A stretch of 64,000 bases of DNA from Manihot esculenta (taxonomy: Eukaryota; Streptophyta; Magnoliopsida; Malpighiales; Euphorbiaceae): the NCBI RefSeq assembly GCF_001659605.2, contig NC_035162.2:25834161-25898160 (forward strand), read 5' to 3'. Of this stretch, positions 21,666 to 34,956 are shown piece by piece. Made by a program: the position numbers and the translations under genes. The notes beneath the pieces were generated by a model. That model was not told the origin of the DNA. It worked only from the letters and a program-made list of their open reading frames with translations, and ran no database searches. Every line of letters starts with the position of its first letter. Position 1 is the first letter of the stretch.

Positions 21666-22277
21666 TTCAATTAAATCTTTAAATGATTTTTTATTCTGGG
21701 TCTTATTTACTAAAGTTCTCTTCCTATACCTTTTATAGGGTTTATAATTAATAATAATAAAGTGTTATTATTATTAATCATTTATTGTTATGAGATAATA
21801 ATATTTAAAAGATCTGCAGTCTATCTGTAACTGTTACAGATAAAGGACTCTATCACATAAGATATTTGAGTATCTGTGAGATTGTGATAGTGGGTTATGA
21901 ACACAAGGAAAAGGAATTATGGGAAAAATAAAAGACTGAAACATAGAAATACCCCTTCTACGAATTGTGGAAGGAAGATATTTTTGAGAAAACTCAGTCT
22001 AAAAAGCTGCAGATTGTGGAGCACATAATCTATCTATCTTTGAGAGAGGTAACACTCTAGAAGGATAGAAGACGTTCGTGTGGATACCATAGAGGGTGTT
22101 CGTTTGAAAAAGCAGTACCATCAGTCCAACATTGTATCTTCTCGACGAGATTAACAGGTTAGTCTCATATCCTTCTTTTGAATTAAACGAAGCACTTGGA
22201 TTCTGGGAAAGGAAATCAGAGATTTTTATTTTTTCGCTGCGCCTTTGGGTTGCAATAATCTCGGGATTTCCCAACAG
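21666..22277 (+). mobile_element. Copia-like LTR end (partial)
   Basis: The stretch ends 'TTTTTTCGCTGCGCCTTTGG' then 'GGGATTTCCCAACA' at about 22277, a common closing block of plant Ty1/copia LTRs. No primer site follows, so it is a solo or truncated LTR. The left border is not resolved within 21666-21900, which is AT-rich. Confidence 0.5.
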
Positions 22278-24982
22278 AACATATCTTAAAATGAAGCAGA
22301 TAATGTGATAAGCAAGTCAGAATTAAGTCACTTTCGGGAGGTGCTTAAGGGTTTTTCGATGTGTTAACTTGAGGTACTTGTTAAATCCAATGTGCTTACC
22401 TAAATGAAATGAACTTCTAAATATTAAAAGTGTAACTTTAGTAGGTCAATCTATGAATATTGAAAGTTTAAAAACTAAATTGAAATATGGTGAAAAGTTT
22501 AGTAGGTTAAAGTGTGAATATGAAAAGTTAAAAGTAAATTTCAAGTTTGATTCTCCATTTTTTCACCTCTTTATCTAAACCCTTCATGTATCACATAACT
22601 ATGCATGAAAGAAATGACAAAGCATAAAAGAAAAATGCGGCTTCAATTGCCTTATATTGGCTAAACCTACCCCAAAAGAATAGGCAAATTATTTTGTCTT
22701 CTTTTCTTTCATTTTTACCTTATTTCTCCATGAAAACAAGAGCTTCGTCCACGCAAATTCCTTCCAAAGTGAAATAACCAGCAAAGGAATCATAGAAAAG
22801 GAGGAAACAAGGAGAGAAGTTTAGGTGCTTAAGTGGTAAGTGATAGAAATTGAAAATTAGGTTAGGAAAACATGTTCTTCTATGCTTTCAATCAATTTTA
22901 TGTTGCTAAATGAATTAAAATTCTTGTCTTTCTTATTCTTTGTAAAGAAAAAATTCAAAAGGGAGAAAATACACCAAAGGGAAAAGGCAAGGAAAGAGAG
23001 TAACTAAGGTGTACCTAAAGCTTTTGAAAGGAATTGTACAAAAGGTTTTGTGTTTGTATGAATTTATGTTTTCCTTTGATTTTTTTCATGAATATGTAAA
23101 ATTATGGATTGATTTTGATTGCTGAAAATGTTTCTTTAATTGTATAAATATGTAATATGAATGTTGGAATGATGTTTGAAAGGCTTAAAGCAAAAAAATA
23201 TAACATGAAAGCTAAAAATGCAAATACGGCAAAATAGGTTTTAACAGGGCAGCATGTGTTGGAAGCTCCATAAAAGCTTAGACAAAGAGCTAAAACTTTT
23301 ATGAAGTGATCAAATTCTGAATCTATAGCTAACTGTATGTAAATTACTAGTGAACCTAAACTGGTCACAGGGATAGTGCATCTGGAACAGTCTGTATTAC
23401 TTATACCATAACTAATTATTTACTCATTGAAATGAGTTAAGACTAGTGCCAAATGAACTCTGAGAAGTATACCTAAAAATTTGTAAAAGAAACTTAAGCT
23501 TGAATCTATATGAAAATGTATGCATCTGGTATTTTTTTTTTACTAAAAATAGGTACTAATATTGTACTGATTAGTACCTAATTGGACAGCTTACAAAGAA
23601 AAATTCATAACTTAAGCTAGAAATGTCAAAATTAGATGTAACATATCTTGTTAGAAAGCTAAGACATAAATACATGTACATGAAGAAAGTTTAATCCAAT
23701 TTTGTCCATAAGACACTTGGAAATGTGACACAATTTCAGGCAAAAATAAACCCAAATTACGGACGTGCTACCTTGACGTGCCTGCTTTACGCATGTGCTA
23801 GCTTAATAAACTAAAACTTTACACACATGTTCTTAATGAATTAGCCATATGCTCATGACTGAATATGGTCTATTACACACACATGTATGCTTTTAAGAAC
23901 TTGTTTTATTGACATGCTTGCTTATAAATATATAATTCGACATAGTTGCTTGTTTCAATATGTTAAACATCTAAATGGTTAATTTCAATACAAATAAATA
24001 TTTAACATGTACATATGCATTCTTAGTCCTAGTAAACCTCGGTAAGAGTAGTAAATAAAATAAGAGTATAGCATAACATATACAGTTTAGCAGTACTGCG
24101 TCCTAATGGGTATATGATATGATATTTTTGGCACATCATGTGTCATACTTTCTCGGCTTTTGAGCTATACAGGCACAACATTCGGCTCCCATGCCATACA
24201 GTTTGGCACTTTATGCTATACAAACACAATTTTTCCTTATTTATCTAGTCGATCTTGCTAAGAGTTTATAAAAAGTTAAGATTTAATTATATGACTTGTT
24301 AATACCTTACAAGATGGTTACATAATATAAATGACCTTACATGTATATAACTGCATGACTTAATTTGCTCACTTTTCACCCACAGAGACATAAAATTTTC
24401 ACACGTTTTTATGAAATGAATTTGTTGTAATTATCATGTGTATTCTTATTTATAACTTGTATGACTATATTATTATTCATCCACAGAGTGTAAGCTCAGC
24501 GCATTGGTCTTTTCCATGCACAAGTAATAGACAAAGGAAGTGATAAACAAGAGGTCTAGTTATGTATCAGTACAAAGAGCATCATCATAACCAGCTAATC
24601 TCAAGTTTTGTATAGATGTTGTTTATATTTCACATGTATATAAGTAGCCACTAGGCATCTGTAAATGAATTTTAAAAATAGTAAAAGTGTAAATTAATAT
24701 GTTTAGTATTTTAAGTTAGTATGCTCTATTTATGGTTTAATAATATGAATTGAGTAAATCTTAAGAATTTATTACTATTTTTTTTTGTAGAGATAATTGC
24801 TGATAAATAGGGGAGACTCTTACAGTTTCTCCATTTAAAATTATTTTTATGAATTAATAAATATTTAAACAAATTAAATAACAATCGATAATGTAAAAAC
24901 TAATTTAAATCCAAATATGTAATTGTATATAACATATGACATCCTTTACTCAGCTATTTTATAGATGAGTAAGGGGTGTTAC
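22278..24982 (+). other. AT-rich region ending in a degenerate gypsy-like LTR end
   Basis: No gene was found. 24100-24982 recalls the downstream half of a Ty3/gypsy LTR: a 'GGCACATCATGTGTCATAC' and 'CCATACAGTTTGGCAC' block, then 'TTTTCCATGCACAAGTAA', and an end GGGGTGTTACA at 24982. No primer site follows. Orientation could be the reverse, since both ends of these LTRs look alike. Confidence 0.35.
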
Positions 24983-26949
24983 AAAGCTACTGGAATCACA
25001 TAAAAGACTTGCAGCGGCAATAATCACTCTAATAACTCTAAAAAAGAAAAAGAAACTTCCTTCCTTTCTATAAGAGAATTTCAGCCAACATAGGATGAGA
25101 AAACTCTAACCGCCACTTTCAATATGTTCTAATACTAAAATAGCATGTTAGCATACTAAAAGAAAGATCAAAGAACAACAAACCGACAAAAAAAATCGAA
25201 AAGAGATAAGAACCAATAATAGCCATACTATAATCTTGTTACCCAATTTTCTAGATTTTAGCATCAAATTTGTAAATAACGAAAAAAATAGCAAATCAAT
25301 CCAGAAAAATATGAAATCTTTCAGAAATAAACTTGAAACACAAAAAAAAAAAATAATAATAATAATTGGTAAAGATCAATTGTAAATTGGGAGATATAGC
25401 TATCAAAATTTGGTTGTCTCTGATAGTGGTAGATTCTGTGTGGAGGCCTAAGTATGAAAAAACTCAAACAATAAAAGTTTAGGTTCACTTCCCATACTTG
25501 ATTTTAGGCTCAAGAAGCACTCAATTTGGTAATGTGAAGGTCAATTTATTAGTCTTCAAAATCATATCACATGCTGGAATCATCTAGATTGATACTAATT
25601 GCCTCTAAAACTTAGAAAAATCATAAATTTATGAAGAAAAAAAAATACATTTGAACAAAAAAAATAAAATTATAATAAATTTCATAAAGAATATGATAAA
25701 AAATTTTTGGAGACCATTGTCTCTACCAACCAAAAGTGATACCCAAGCAAAAGAGACTGGTTTTGTCTTAACCATGCAAAGAGTTTGTGTTGCCCTCAAA
25801 TCACACAACAAACTTGTTAGGAGAGGCACCAAACATGCAAGATAAATTAAAAGAAACATGTGGGGATCTTATGCCATATTTTATTAACCTCAAAGAATTT
25901 TTCCTTGAGTTAACAAAGAATAACAAAAAAGTAGAAGAAAAGATAAAAAGAAAAGAAGCAAAAAGAGGGTTATGAAAAGGAGGAGACAACCAAAGGATTA
26001 GTGGTTGCCCTATGTTGTTCTTTTTTTATTTTAGAGAGGCTGAGAGAAAAAAATTTTGCTGTTTGGTAGAGGTATTTTAGGTGCCAAAGAGAGTGGAAGG
26101 GTTCTGCTTAGGGTTTTGGGAGAACAGAATGAATGAATAGAAAGATGGTTGACCTAATCCTATAAGGAAAGTGATTTCCTTTCTTACTTACTAGGGTTGG
26201 CTAGCTATCTCCTATTTTTGTGAATAAAATAACTTTTAATTATTTTTTGGCTCTAAAAAAGTCCCCAAAGTTTACAAAAGTTGTGCAAAAGACCCCATGT
26301 AATGAGTGTATCAAATGGGCTAATGGATATGACCCATTCGGCCACCTCTCCCTGTTTTTGCTTTAGCCCATTAAACCTTTGGTCCAGGTGGACTTTAGAG
26401 CTTATAGGAGGAGCCTAGAAGGGTGCAAGAGGCCTTCAGGTCATGTCAAGCCAAATGGCCCTTGGGTTTTTCTATCTCTCTATTTTTGTGCTATAACCTC
26501 ACCCTTTTTTATTCACTTATACCTATTTTTATTTTTTTTATAGCATAGATCATAATCTCAAGGTTCCTTCAATTCACTCTGCAAGTATTGAAGTCAAGTG
26601 TGGTTCTCATCATCGAGCCTTACTGCCTAAAATGTACATGTATTCTAAATATAAAATCAGGGTTCTATAATTATTATAGTGTTATTGTTGTTGAATTTGA
26701 TGTATCAAAGTTAACATTGAGGTAAAAAAAAAAAGCATTATATATTCATAGATCTCATATATCGGGATCAGAGTTCAGTTTAATACCAAAGTGAACTAAT
26801 TTAGTTTAACCAATTTGGCTTTTTAATCCAATTAATTTGGTTCAATTATACATTTTTAAGAATATTAACTTTTAGTTCAATCTTTTTAGATATAAGTACA
26901 CAGACAAAAAAATAATCGATATTGGGTGTGCCTAACCTAGAAGATCTTA
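24983..26949. other. AT-rich intergenic sequence, no gene seen
   Basis: Contains A and T runs and short open stretches only. 26770-26850 has AACCAATTTGG/AATTTGGTTC text similar to the hAT-like repeat at 55960-57120. Nothing else can be supported. Confidence 0.5.
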
Positions 26950-27118
26950 TTGTAACACCCTGCCTAGGAGAAAAGTCATAGCCCAAGCCTTTTGCGCAAT
27001 ATCCTTTTTGCTTTCCTTCTCTGATCTTCTTGTCATTATACACCCTTCCCTTCTAACAATCACATTCCTCAAATCCTTTTTATTCATCTTCTTCACTTTG
27101 CGTCTTTACTTAGCCTCA
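26950..27118 (+). mobile_element. Possible LTR 5' end fragment
   Basis: TGTAACACCCTGCC opens like Tekay-type LTRs (TGTAATACCCGGC), but the similarity fades after about 150 bases and no other border was found. Confidence 0.25.
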
Positions 27119-27479
27119 AATGGGACCTAGGGGTTTAAATGAACTAGGTTAAACAAAAACTTTGAAAATTTTAAGTTTGCTTCATTAAAATATTTTGGAG
27201 CTCAAGTTAATTTTAACTTAAATCGAATATTAATAAGTTAAAACATAAATTGTGTCAAAAAAATAAACTAAGACGAGTGAGCGTTTATGAAGCCAAGTCA
27301 TAAATAACTCAAAAGTAGCTCTACTCATTTATAAGCTAATGAACTTTTAGTTAAAAATAATAATTTCAAAACTAAATAAGTTTTGTTAAAGAAGCCCCCG
27401 ACACTATAAAAAAAAACAAAAAATTAAGGACTTTTTTTCAGAAATAAATTTCAAACTATCCCTAAAGTAACTTTTAAAC

Positions 27480-28320
27480 AAATATCTCTACATGATAATT
27501 TGTTTGTGATGTTCCTCCAAAATATTATTGAACAATTTAGAGACATCAATAAGATATCTCCGAATGGGACTATATTTTTGACATTTCTTCCAAATGTTCC
27601 TAAAAATTATTAATTTTGTCTCTTCTATTTGGTATTAGCACCCAGAGATATATAGATTTTCTTTTTTTCATCCGTAAAATGATAACCAATAGCGATTTCT
27701 TTAAAAAGTTTCAAAAAAGTAATTTATTTGTGATATTTCACAAAATTATGATTGAAAAATTATTAATTTTTCTCCACTAATTTTGAATTGGTGCCCATAC
27801 TCAGAGAGACATGTTTATTTTGTGTGTAAAATTTTAACTAATAATGATGGCATAAAAACATCCCAGAGTATAAATTTATTTTTGATATTCTTTGAAAACG
27901 TCTTTAAATATGATTAATTTTTTCTCTATTAGTTTTGTATTAGCATCAAGACTTATAGATACTTTTATTTTATCAATCAAACTTTTACCTAATAATGATA
28001 GCATAAAAACATCTCATAAATATAATTTTTGTGTGACATTTCATGAAAATGTCTTTAAAAAACTATCAAGTTTGCCTTAATTAGTTTCCTATTAGCATCA
28101 AGAGTATAAAGACATTTTTATTTTATCTTTAAAATTTTAACTAATAGCGACAATATAAAAATATGTCAAAATTGTAATTTATTTATGATATTCTGTGAAA
28201 ATATCTCTAAAAATTATTAATTTTCCAACACCCATTTCGGATTAGCACCAAACCTTATAGCGATGTTTCTATTTTGTTTGTAAATGTCTAACAAATGGAG
28301 ATATCATTAAGCCTTGTACC
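27480..28320. repeat. Degenerate tandem array, about 152-bp period
   Basis: About five and a half divergent units. The anchor motif GNATTAGCANC recurs at about 27631, 27785 (changed), 27938, 28088 and 28238, i.e. every 150-154 bp. Other collinear pieces per unit are 'TTATTTTATC..TAAAATTTTAACTAAT', 'ATAAAAACAT' and 'GATATTCTNTGAAAA'. The period is in the range of plant satellite monomers. Copies have diverged a lot, so it is old or inactive. Confidence 0.8.
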
Positions 28321-30640
28321 ACAAGGCAATATGAAAGTTAAGATTTGTGCTCTATGACTCATGAATTGTGACTTATGGGGGTAGTAGTAAGGATAAAGAT
28401 AGCAGGGTGACATGCCGGTTGGAGGATGCAATCAGTTGATTTCAGATAGGAGATTAAGAGCTTGAGAGAGAAGAAGCAAAGAAGAAGATCGATGGGGCAT
28501 GGAAAAAACTTAGAAATATAAAGGCAACTGATTTCAATAAAGTAAAGTCAAGGATGGTTCGGTTTTTCAATGACTTCTTCATCAAGTGCATCATTGGTGA
28601 CAATGGTAAGGAAGAAGGTAGGAAAGAGGAAAGCATAATGGAAATAGAAGGAAATAATGGGATTGAGAGAGAGAGAGAGGAATGTGTGTGTGAGAGAGAT
28701 TAAAAATATTTTTTAATTAATAAAAATAGTTTTAATAATTACTTATGTAATGGCAAGGTTGCCTAGGTGTCAAATAAATCCCATATTTAATAATAAAAAA
28801 GTCATCTATCATGTTATGTAAACAGTACTCCCCTAAATGTGATTTCAGATTTTGATAAAATTTATAAAAACCTTTTTTATTTTAAATTAAATTGCAAAAA
28901 CTTAAAATTTTAGATAAAATCACTGTAACCTAATTATTTAGCTTTTTTTATCAATTAGCCTTTTATTTTTAATGTAAAATTGTGGTATTTTGTAACAGTC
29001 ATGAAACAAGACTATTACCTACACTAATAATTATATCAATTAAAGTTACCCAAATTATTAAAGTTACCGAAATTCGTAACAAGTCTAACCATGTAAATTT
29101 TAATTCAAACTATAGGTCTATTGACTGAAATAAAACTCTAACATTAATAAAAAAAAAAAAATTGTGGCTATAAATTATTTTAGAAGGAATCTTTACTTGA
29201 TATACCTTATGCTGAAATTTATTTATTTTTCTTTCTTTAAGTTTTACTTTTGATTTAAATTCTCACCTCTCATATTTGGAGTAAAGTCAAATCCATCCAC
29301 ATTCCAATTGCAATTAAATGGGAAAATAAGCTCCATGTTGACAAACCTGAGATGTTTTCTATTAAAAAGAGCATGACTAAAACTTTTATAATTATCTAAT
29401 TATCACTTGGGATTGCATCAACTCTTAAACTTACTAAATCACAATAATAGCTACGTACCATTGAAGAACCCTTTCTATTTTTTTTACATTTCTTTTATCT
29501 TTTTCTTTCTAAAAATATAAAGTGCATTAGTATATTTTTTTTCACTTTTATCCATCTTCTATGATCTTAGGTTAGAGCAGCTTGCTTCATTTCATATCTA
29601 AAAAATACTCTTTTTCTGACATCGACATCATTGTGCAATTCTTAATATGCTCTTCACCCATGCTAAGGATAATAACTATACATATTATCTAGCACATTCA
29701 TAACGTAAATTGGAGATGCATATGAATAAATCACATGTATCACAAACATAGGCTTAATATTTATAAATAATATATTACACGTTAGACATATCAAGACAAG
29801 TCATATTATCAATTACGTAATATAATTACATTTAAAATAATATATTATATTATACTTAACTAAATAACATAACAAAATACTAGCTCTTTAAGGTTTGAAC
29901 TAGAAATTAAAATCCTTCATACCCTAAGATAAGGACTATGAAATATCCTATCACACATAACATGACTAGTTGTTAGTGGTTTGGAGGCTCAGTAAGCATG
30001 GGCTATCAACATCATGCTTTAAAACATACATGCGGGATATCAATCACATGAATGTAAAATATGTCACTAATAGCTCCATTGAAAGAAAAGGAAGCTCATA
30101 GGAGACTTTTTCTATTTATAGTTCTATTATGCACTTTGCACTAGTCACTACAATTATTCCTGATAAACCTTTCCTTTTTATGCCAAGTAAGGAAATGAAC
30201 TAAGCTTTCTAGCAGGAATAAAATAACATCCAAATGCATGGACTGCAAAATAGGTTTATCGCTAAAAGATCAATTTTCAGAATACCTTTTGGTTGAGCTT
30301 CATAGCACCAACTGATTTTTGATGTTCTTCTTTTAGGTTGAGTTACTGGATATGTGATCCTTGTAATAGGCTGAATCAACATCTAGCTGAGAAAAGCAAC
30401 CTTTAGAATCAACAAGTTTGGAAAAAGAGAATGCTGAACATTTTCTTATCTTCTTCCCGCCCTAAAGATAAGGGTTGCACAAAAAAAATGATTAGCATTA
30501 TTGACCCAATGATAAACTACTAACACCTTCTGTTTGGGGCATTGCACAATGGGAATACAATCTAGCATTGGAAAATTAGCCACTAGTTACCAAGCTCTAA
30601 TAAGGTATTGTAGACATTAGATAGATATCTAATGTGCCCG
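28321..30640. other. AT-rich intergenic sequence with GA/GT microsatellite
   Basis: No gene seen. A GA/GT-rich microsatellite lies at about 28660-28700. The rest is AT-rich without recognisable structure. Confidence 0.5.
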
Positions 30641-31287
30641 GCCTTCTCAGGGCTCCTTAGGACTTTACCTTAGACATAACACATTTTAAAGTGTCAAGGG
30701 CATTGTCATAGGCCTCACTTGGTGTTTTTGTTACATGGATCTCAACCTACACATAACATAGTATAATAATACATCTCTATTTGGAGGAATCATGGGTCAT
30801 CAATAGGTCACAGATAATCACAAGCATACAAGGCAATATCATTAGCACATGGATCTAATGGTTTACATCTTACTATAAATATGCATTTATAATGCATGAA
30901 CATACTTAATATATACTTTTTATTTAAATTTTTAGTGTATAAGAAGAAGCTTACACTTAACTCTTGTAGAACAGAACTTCAAAACTTCCTTTCCTTTTTC
31001 TCTAGTAAGCAGATCCTTCTATCCAAAGCTCCCAAGAACTCAAATGACCACAAGATTAGGTATGTATTCCTACACTGATGATCCTGCCTCCTTTTCTAAG
31101 TGGTGAAATAGACAACAAACATTAACCTTCAACATAGACATTCAATCTAGACCTACGTATGAAGCATCAAAGACAAACGATTTTAATGGGAATTTTTCTT
31201 ATAAGAATAGAAAATTTATTAATAATTTAGGAAAAACTTCACATGGCACACACCACTAATCCAACCCCAAATATAATAAACCCAAAC
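30641..31287 (-). mobile_element. Degenerate Tekay-like LTR fragment, minus strand
   Basis: 'GTGCCCGGCCTTCTCAGGGC' at about 30634 is the reverse complement of the 'GAGCTCCTTTGGGGCCGGGC' type unit in the LTR at 61506-63795. The 'AATGCATGAACATAC' and downstream order also fit a reversed LTR. It is heavily mutated and interrupted at 31291 by the TRIM array. Confidence 0.4.
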
Positions 31288-31291
31288 CTAG

Positions 31292-31570
31292 TGTCACAGG
31301 CGCTTTTAACTCACTGCGCCCATGCAACACTTGACCAGGCCCATACGAGGTTATAGCCTGCCAAGCTCAGCCGATTGAGGAGTCCTACTACACTGACCGG
31401 TCGCCCTGCCTTGGGCTCATCAGGGGAGCAGCTCCAACCCCCGACCACTATATGTAGGAATGGTAATCCTACACACTAGGGTCCTCCTGAGCATTCCCCG
31501 ACCAATCTTCATTGCAATATCTTCCCCAACAATATGGTGTTGCACATCCTCAAAATTTATAGACATGACA
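31292..31570 (-). repeat. TRIM LTR copy 1
   Basis: Ends TGTCACAGG...CATGACA on the plus strand. The polypurine tract of the adjacent internal domain lies at about 31571-31583. Confidence 0.85.
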
Positions 31571-32022
31571 ACTCTCCTCCACTCAAACCATGCTCGCCTT
31601 CGAGCATGCCGGCATTTAAGCGCTTTGATCCCAACGTTGTTTCTCCAAAATCACGCTCCTCCACTCAAGCTACGAGCGTAATGACCCAAAGGGGACGTCC
31701 CAGTCCGTCGGAATGCAAGCTTCATCTGCTTTGCCCCACCCATTGAGGCACCCGAATAACCCGATCCTCACTCATACTTTTTCCTAGCAACTTGCTCTGG
31801 ATATCACTTTCACTTAATGAGTCTGATATAACACCTCAATACAGGCAGCATCAATCCTTGCTCCCCTCCACTAAGGAAGCTCAACACAACTACGCATATA
31901 GTCACTTTGCTGGGTCACCCACGCTGGAAAAGACAACTCCGCCACTTTTCTATTCTTCCATGACTGTCAGGTGGGATGGCAATGCATGCTATGTAGAAGC
32001 CCACCTTCACTCTGATACCACG

Positions 32023-32301
32023 TGTCACAGGCACTTTTAACTCACTGCACCCATGTGGCACTTGACAAGACCCATAAGAGGTTTTAGCCTACCAAGTTCA
32101 ACCGATTGAGAAGTCTTGCCACGCTGACTAGTTTTGCCCTGCCTTGTGCTCATTAGGGTAGTGGCTCCAGCCCCCGACCAGTGTATGCAGAAATGATAAT
32201 CCCACACACAAGAGCCCTTTCGAGCAACTCTCCACCCAATATTCATGGCAACATCTTCTCGAGCATGGTGTTGCACATTCCCAAAATTTATAGACGTGAG
32301 A
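32023..32301 (-). repeat. TRIM LTR copy 2 (middle)
   Basis: Same borders as copy 1, shifted by 731 bp. It is shared by the two internal domains. Confidence 0.85.
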
Positions 32302-32753
32302 ACTCTCCTCCACTCAAACCATGCTCGCCCTCATGCATGCCAGAATTTAAGTGCTTTGATCCCAGCATTGTTTCTCCGAAGTGACGTTATTCCACTCAAG
32401 CTACAAGCACAACAAACCAAAGGGGACATCCTAGTTCGTCAGAATGCAAGCTTCATCTACTTTGCCCCACCCATTGAAGCACCTAAGAAACCCGATCCTT
32501 ACTCATACTTTTGCCCTGCAACTTGCTTTAGACACCACTTTCACTTAGTGAGTCCGATATAACACCTTGGTGTGCGCAGCATAAATCCTTGCTTCCCTTT
32601 ACCAAGGAAGCTCAACTCAACTACACACATAGTCACTTTGCTGGGTCACCCACGCTAGGAAAGATAACTCCTCCACTCCTCTGTTCTTCTAGGATCGTCA
32701 GGCACGGTGGCAATGCATGCCATGTGGAAGCCCACTTTCGCTCTGATACCACG

Positions 32754-33032
32754 TGTCACAGGCGCTTTTAACTCATTGTGCCCATGCGACACTTGACAAG
32801 GCCCATAAGAGATTTTAGTCTGCCAAGTTCAGCCGATTGAGGAGTTTTGTCACGCTTACTAGTTTCGCCCTACCTTGGGCTCATCAGGGAAGTGGCTCCA
32901 GCTCCCGACCAGTGTATGTAGGAATGGTAATCCCATATACAAGGGCCCTTCTAAGCAACTCCCCACCCAATCTTCACGGCAATATCTTTTCCAGCACAGT
33001 GTTGCATATCCCAAAAATTTATGGACATGACA
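32754..33032 (-). repeat. TRIM LTR copy 3
   Basis: Ends at GACATGACA and is followed by the flanking CTAG. Confidence 0.85.
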
Positions 33033-33036
33033 CTAG

Positions 33037-34956
33037 GCATTTGCATGCTAAGTGAAAAAAAATTGGAGAACCTCAAATGAACCAAAGATACAATCAAGAC
33101 CAAAGCAAAAACAACCTAGAGAATAAGATTTGAAAATAAGAACAAGGAGAACATACAACAAAATATAAAATAGCCATGACCAAAACAGGAAGGATATCCA
33201 ACATAGACATTCATAGTCAAGCAATAAAGTCCCCATTTCTATGCACTTCTTATTTTGCAAGAGAGTCAGCAACCCAACTGGCTTCACGAAAAATATGCTC
33301 AAAATGCAGCAAGGGAAATAGATTAGCAAGATTAACAACAGAGCTATGCATATTCTTAAGCTTTCATGGATGGTTTTCAGAAGAAGAAGCCTAGAAAATA
33401 ATATTTTTAGAATTAAATTCTAAAACAATTCCCACACAATCTATCAAACACTAGGCTTTTTTAAGAGAATAGACAAAGCCTTTTCAATGGCTAAAAATTC
33501 AGCCTCATTTGAGTCAAGAATACCTACCGAACAGGAAAAGATACATAAGAAATTACCATTACAGTCACGTAAAACTCAACTAATACGAGCTGGGCCATGG
33601 CACCTATAATCGTTGAACGTCATTAAACAAATCCAAAACTTGGACTTTCAGTAGTATTTTCGATGAACAAAAATCAAGAGCACAATTCTGAAACTCAAAG
33701 TTAGGCTCCACTTTAGGCTACCTAACCATAGGGAGTTTTGATAGGCAAAAGCCACTTTCGACTACTAAAACTATGTTGGTCTTTTAAGGATTCAAAGAAT
33801 CCCTTAATAACACAACTCAATAAAAACTACTTTTTACATGCAACATCGATTTATAAAAATTAAAGATTAATCCATAAATGTTGCCTCCATATAACATGCA
33901 ATTTAATCAAAGATTAATCCATAAATGTTTCCTCCATATAACATGCAATATATATATCATATCTCTACATTCTCTAAAACAATATCAGTTGTTGCCTATT
34001 GTAATCTAAACTCATTGTCATCATATAACCTAAGCTTATCTAAAAGAGAAAAACGTAAGAGAGGTAGACAATTATACAAGCAAAACTCCAAGAGTCATGG
34101 TTAAAGGAGATGACATCTTTTTCTCTAATTTCCTCACCTAACTTTACTCAAATACACCTAAAAGTGACATGCAAGTTGAAAAGATACCCACAATAGGTGG
34201 AGAAATGTGGTGATTAAGGGAAGACATCTAAAAAACTTATCTCTTGAAGAAATCTTAAGAGTGAATAATGGATAACCTTCAAATCTCCACAAGCTATAGC
34301 TAAGACAAATTTCCAAGTTTTGAACAAGAAACTTATAATCCTCCAAAAACATATCAAAAAACAAAAGAGAAGAATATAGCAGTAGGAATAGGCAGAGAGA
34401 CTCACTACTAGAGTAGAAATGGACAATTTTAACCTCCATTTCTCTTGAAATTCCCTTATTTATCCTTACCGCCAAGTGGACTTTCAATAATTTAAAGTCC
34501 CACTTTCAGTGGCAAAAGTTAGTAGCACAATTTTGAAACTCAAATTTAGGCTCCACTTTGGGCTGCCTAACCACAAGAAGATTTGATGGACGAAAACACC
34601 ACTTTCGGTTACAAAATAGGCTTTGATTAAACACTAAAACTTGATTGCCTTGATTTCTTAATGATTTAAAGCATCTCTTAATACACGCAACTCAGAAAAG
34701 GCTACTTTTTTATATACAAAACAACTTAAAATCATATATAGCATGTACATGTAACACCAATTTTATAAAGATCCAAAAGATTAATCCATAAAATTTCCCT
34801 CCACAAAGCATGCAATATATATACATATATATCATATCTTTGAATTCTTCAAAATAATATTAATTGTTGCCCACCCTAATAATCTAAGCTCATTGTTCTC
34901 ATATAACCCAAGCTTACTCAGAATAGAAAAATCCAAGAGAGGTAGATAACTCTATG
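33037..34956. repeat. Non-coding region with a ~0.84-kb direct duplication
   Basis: 'TTAGGCTCCACTTTAGGCTA' near 33711 and 'TTAGGCTCCACTTTGGGCTG' near 34546 start two collinear copies. Both go through 'AAGATTAATCCATAAA', 'CATGCAATATATA' and 'AGAGGTAGA'. The second copy is interrupted at 34956 by Tekay no. 1 and resumes at 44428 with 'GGAGTCATGGTTAGAGGAGA' (compare 34088). A 50-bp piece is also duplicated at about 33862-33950. Similarity to reversed Tekay LTR text suggests it derives from an old LTR. Confidence 0.75.
34952..34956. repeat. Target site duplication CTATG (left)
   Basis: CTATG at 34952-34956 and 44423-44427 exactly flanks Tekay no. 1. Confidence 0.95.

Larger units (their letters stand above)
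31292..33032 (-). mobile_element. Tandem TRIM-like element: LTR-int-LTR-int-LTR
   Basis: Three 279-bp LTR copies (31292-31570, 32023-32301, 32754-33032) alternate with two 452-bp internal domains, a 731-bp period. On the minus strand each LTR end (TGTGACA) is followed two bases later by TGGTATCAGAG(C/T), an initiator-Met primer site (plus 32009-32020 and 32740-32751). Each internal domain ends with a purine tract GAGTGGAGGAGAG before the next LTR. CTAG flanks the whole array (31288-31291 and 33033-33036). There is no coding capacity. The size fits the TRIM class of non-autonomous LTR elements. LTRs differ by many substitutions, so it is not recent. Confidence 0.85.

Noticed and set aside
22278..24982. 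A full LTR for the degenerate gypsy-like end at 24982
   Set aside because: No 5' border or target duplication could be located, and the orientation is ambiguous.
31460..32771. Open stretches in the TRIM array that recur with the 731-bp period
   Set aside because: They differ between copies and are broken by stops; the element's structure explains the repetition.
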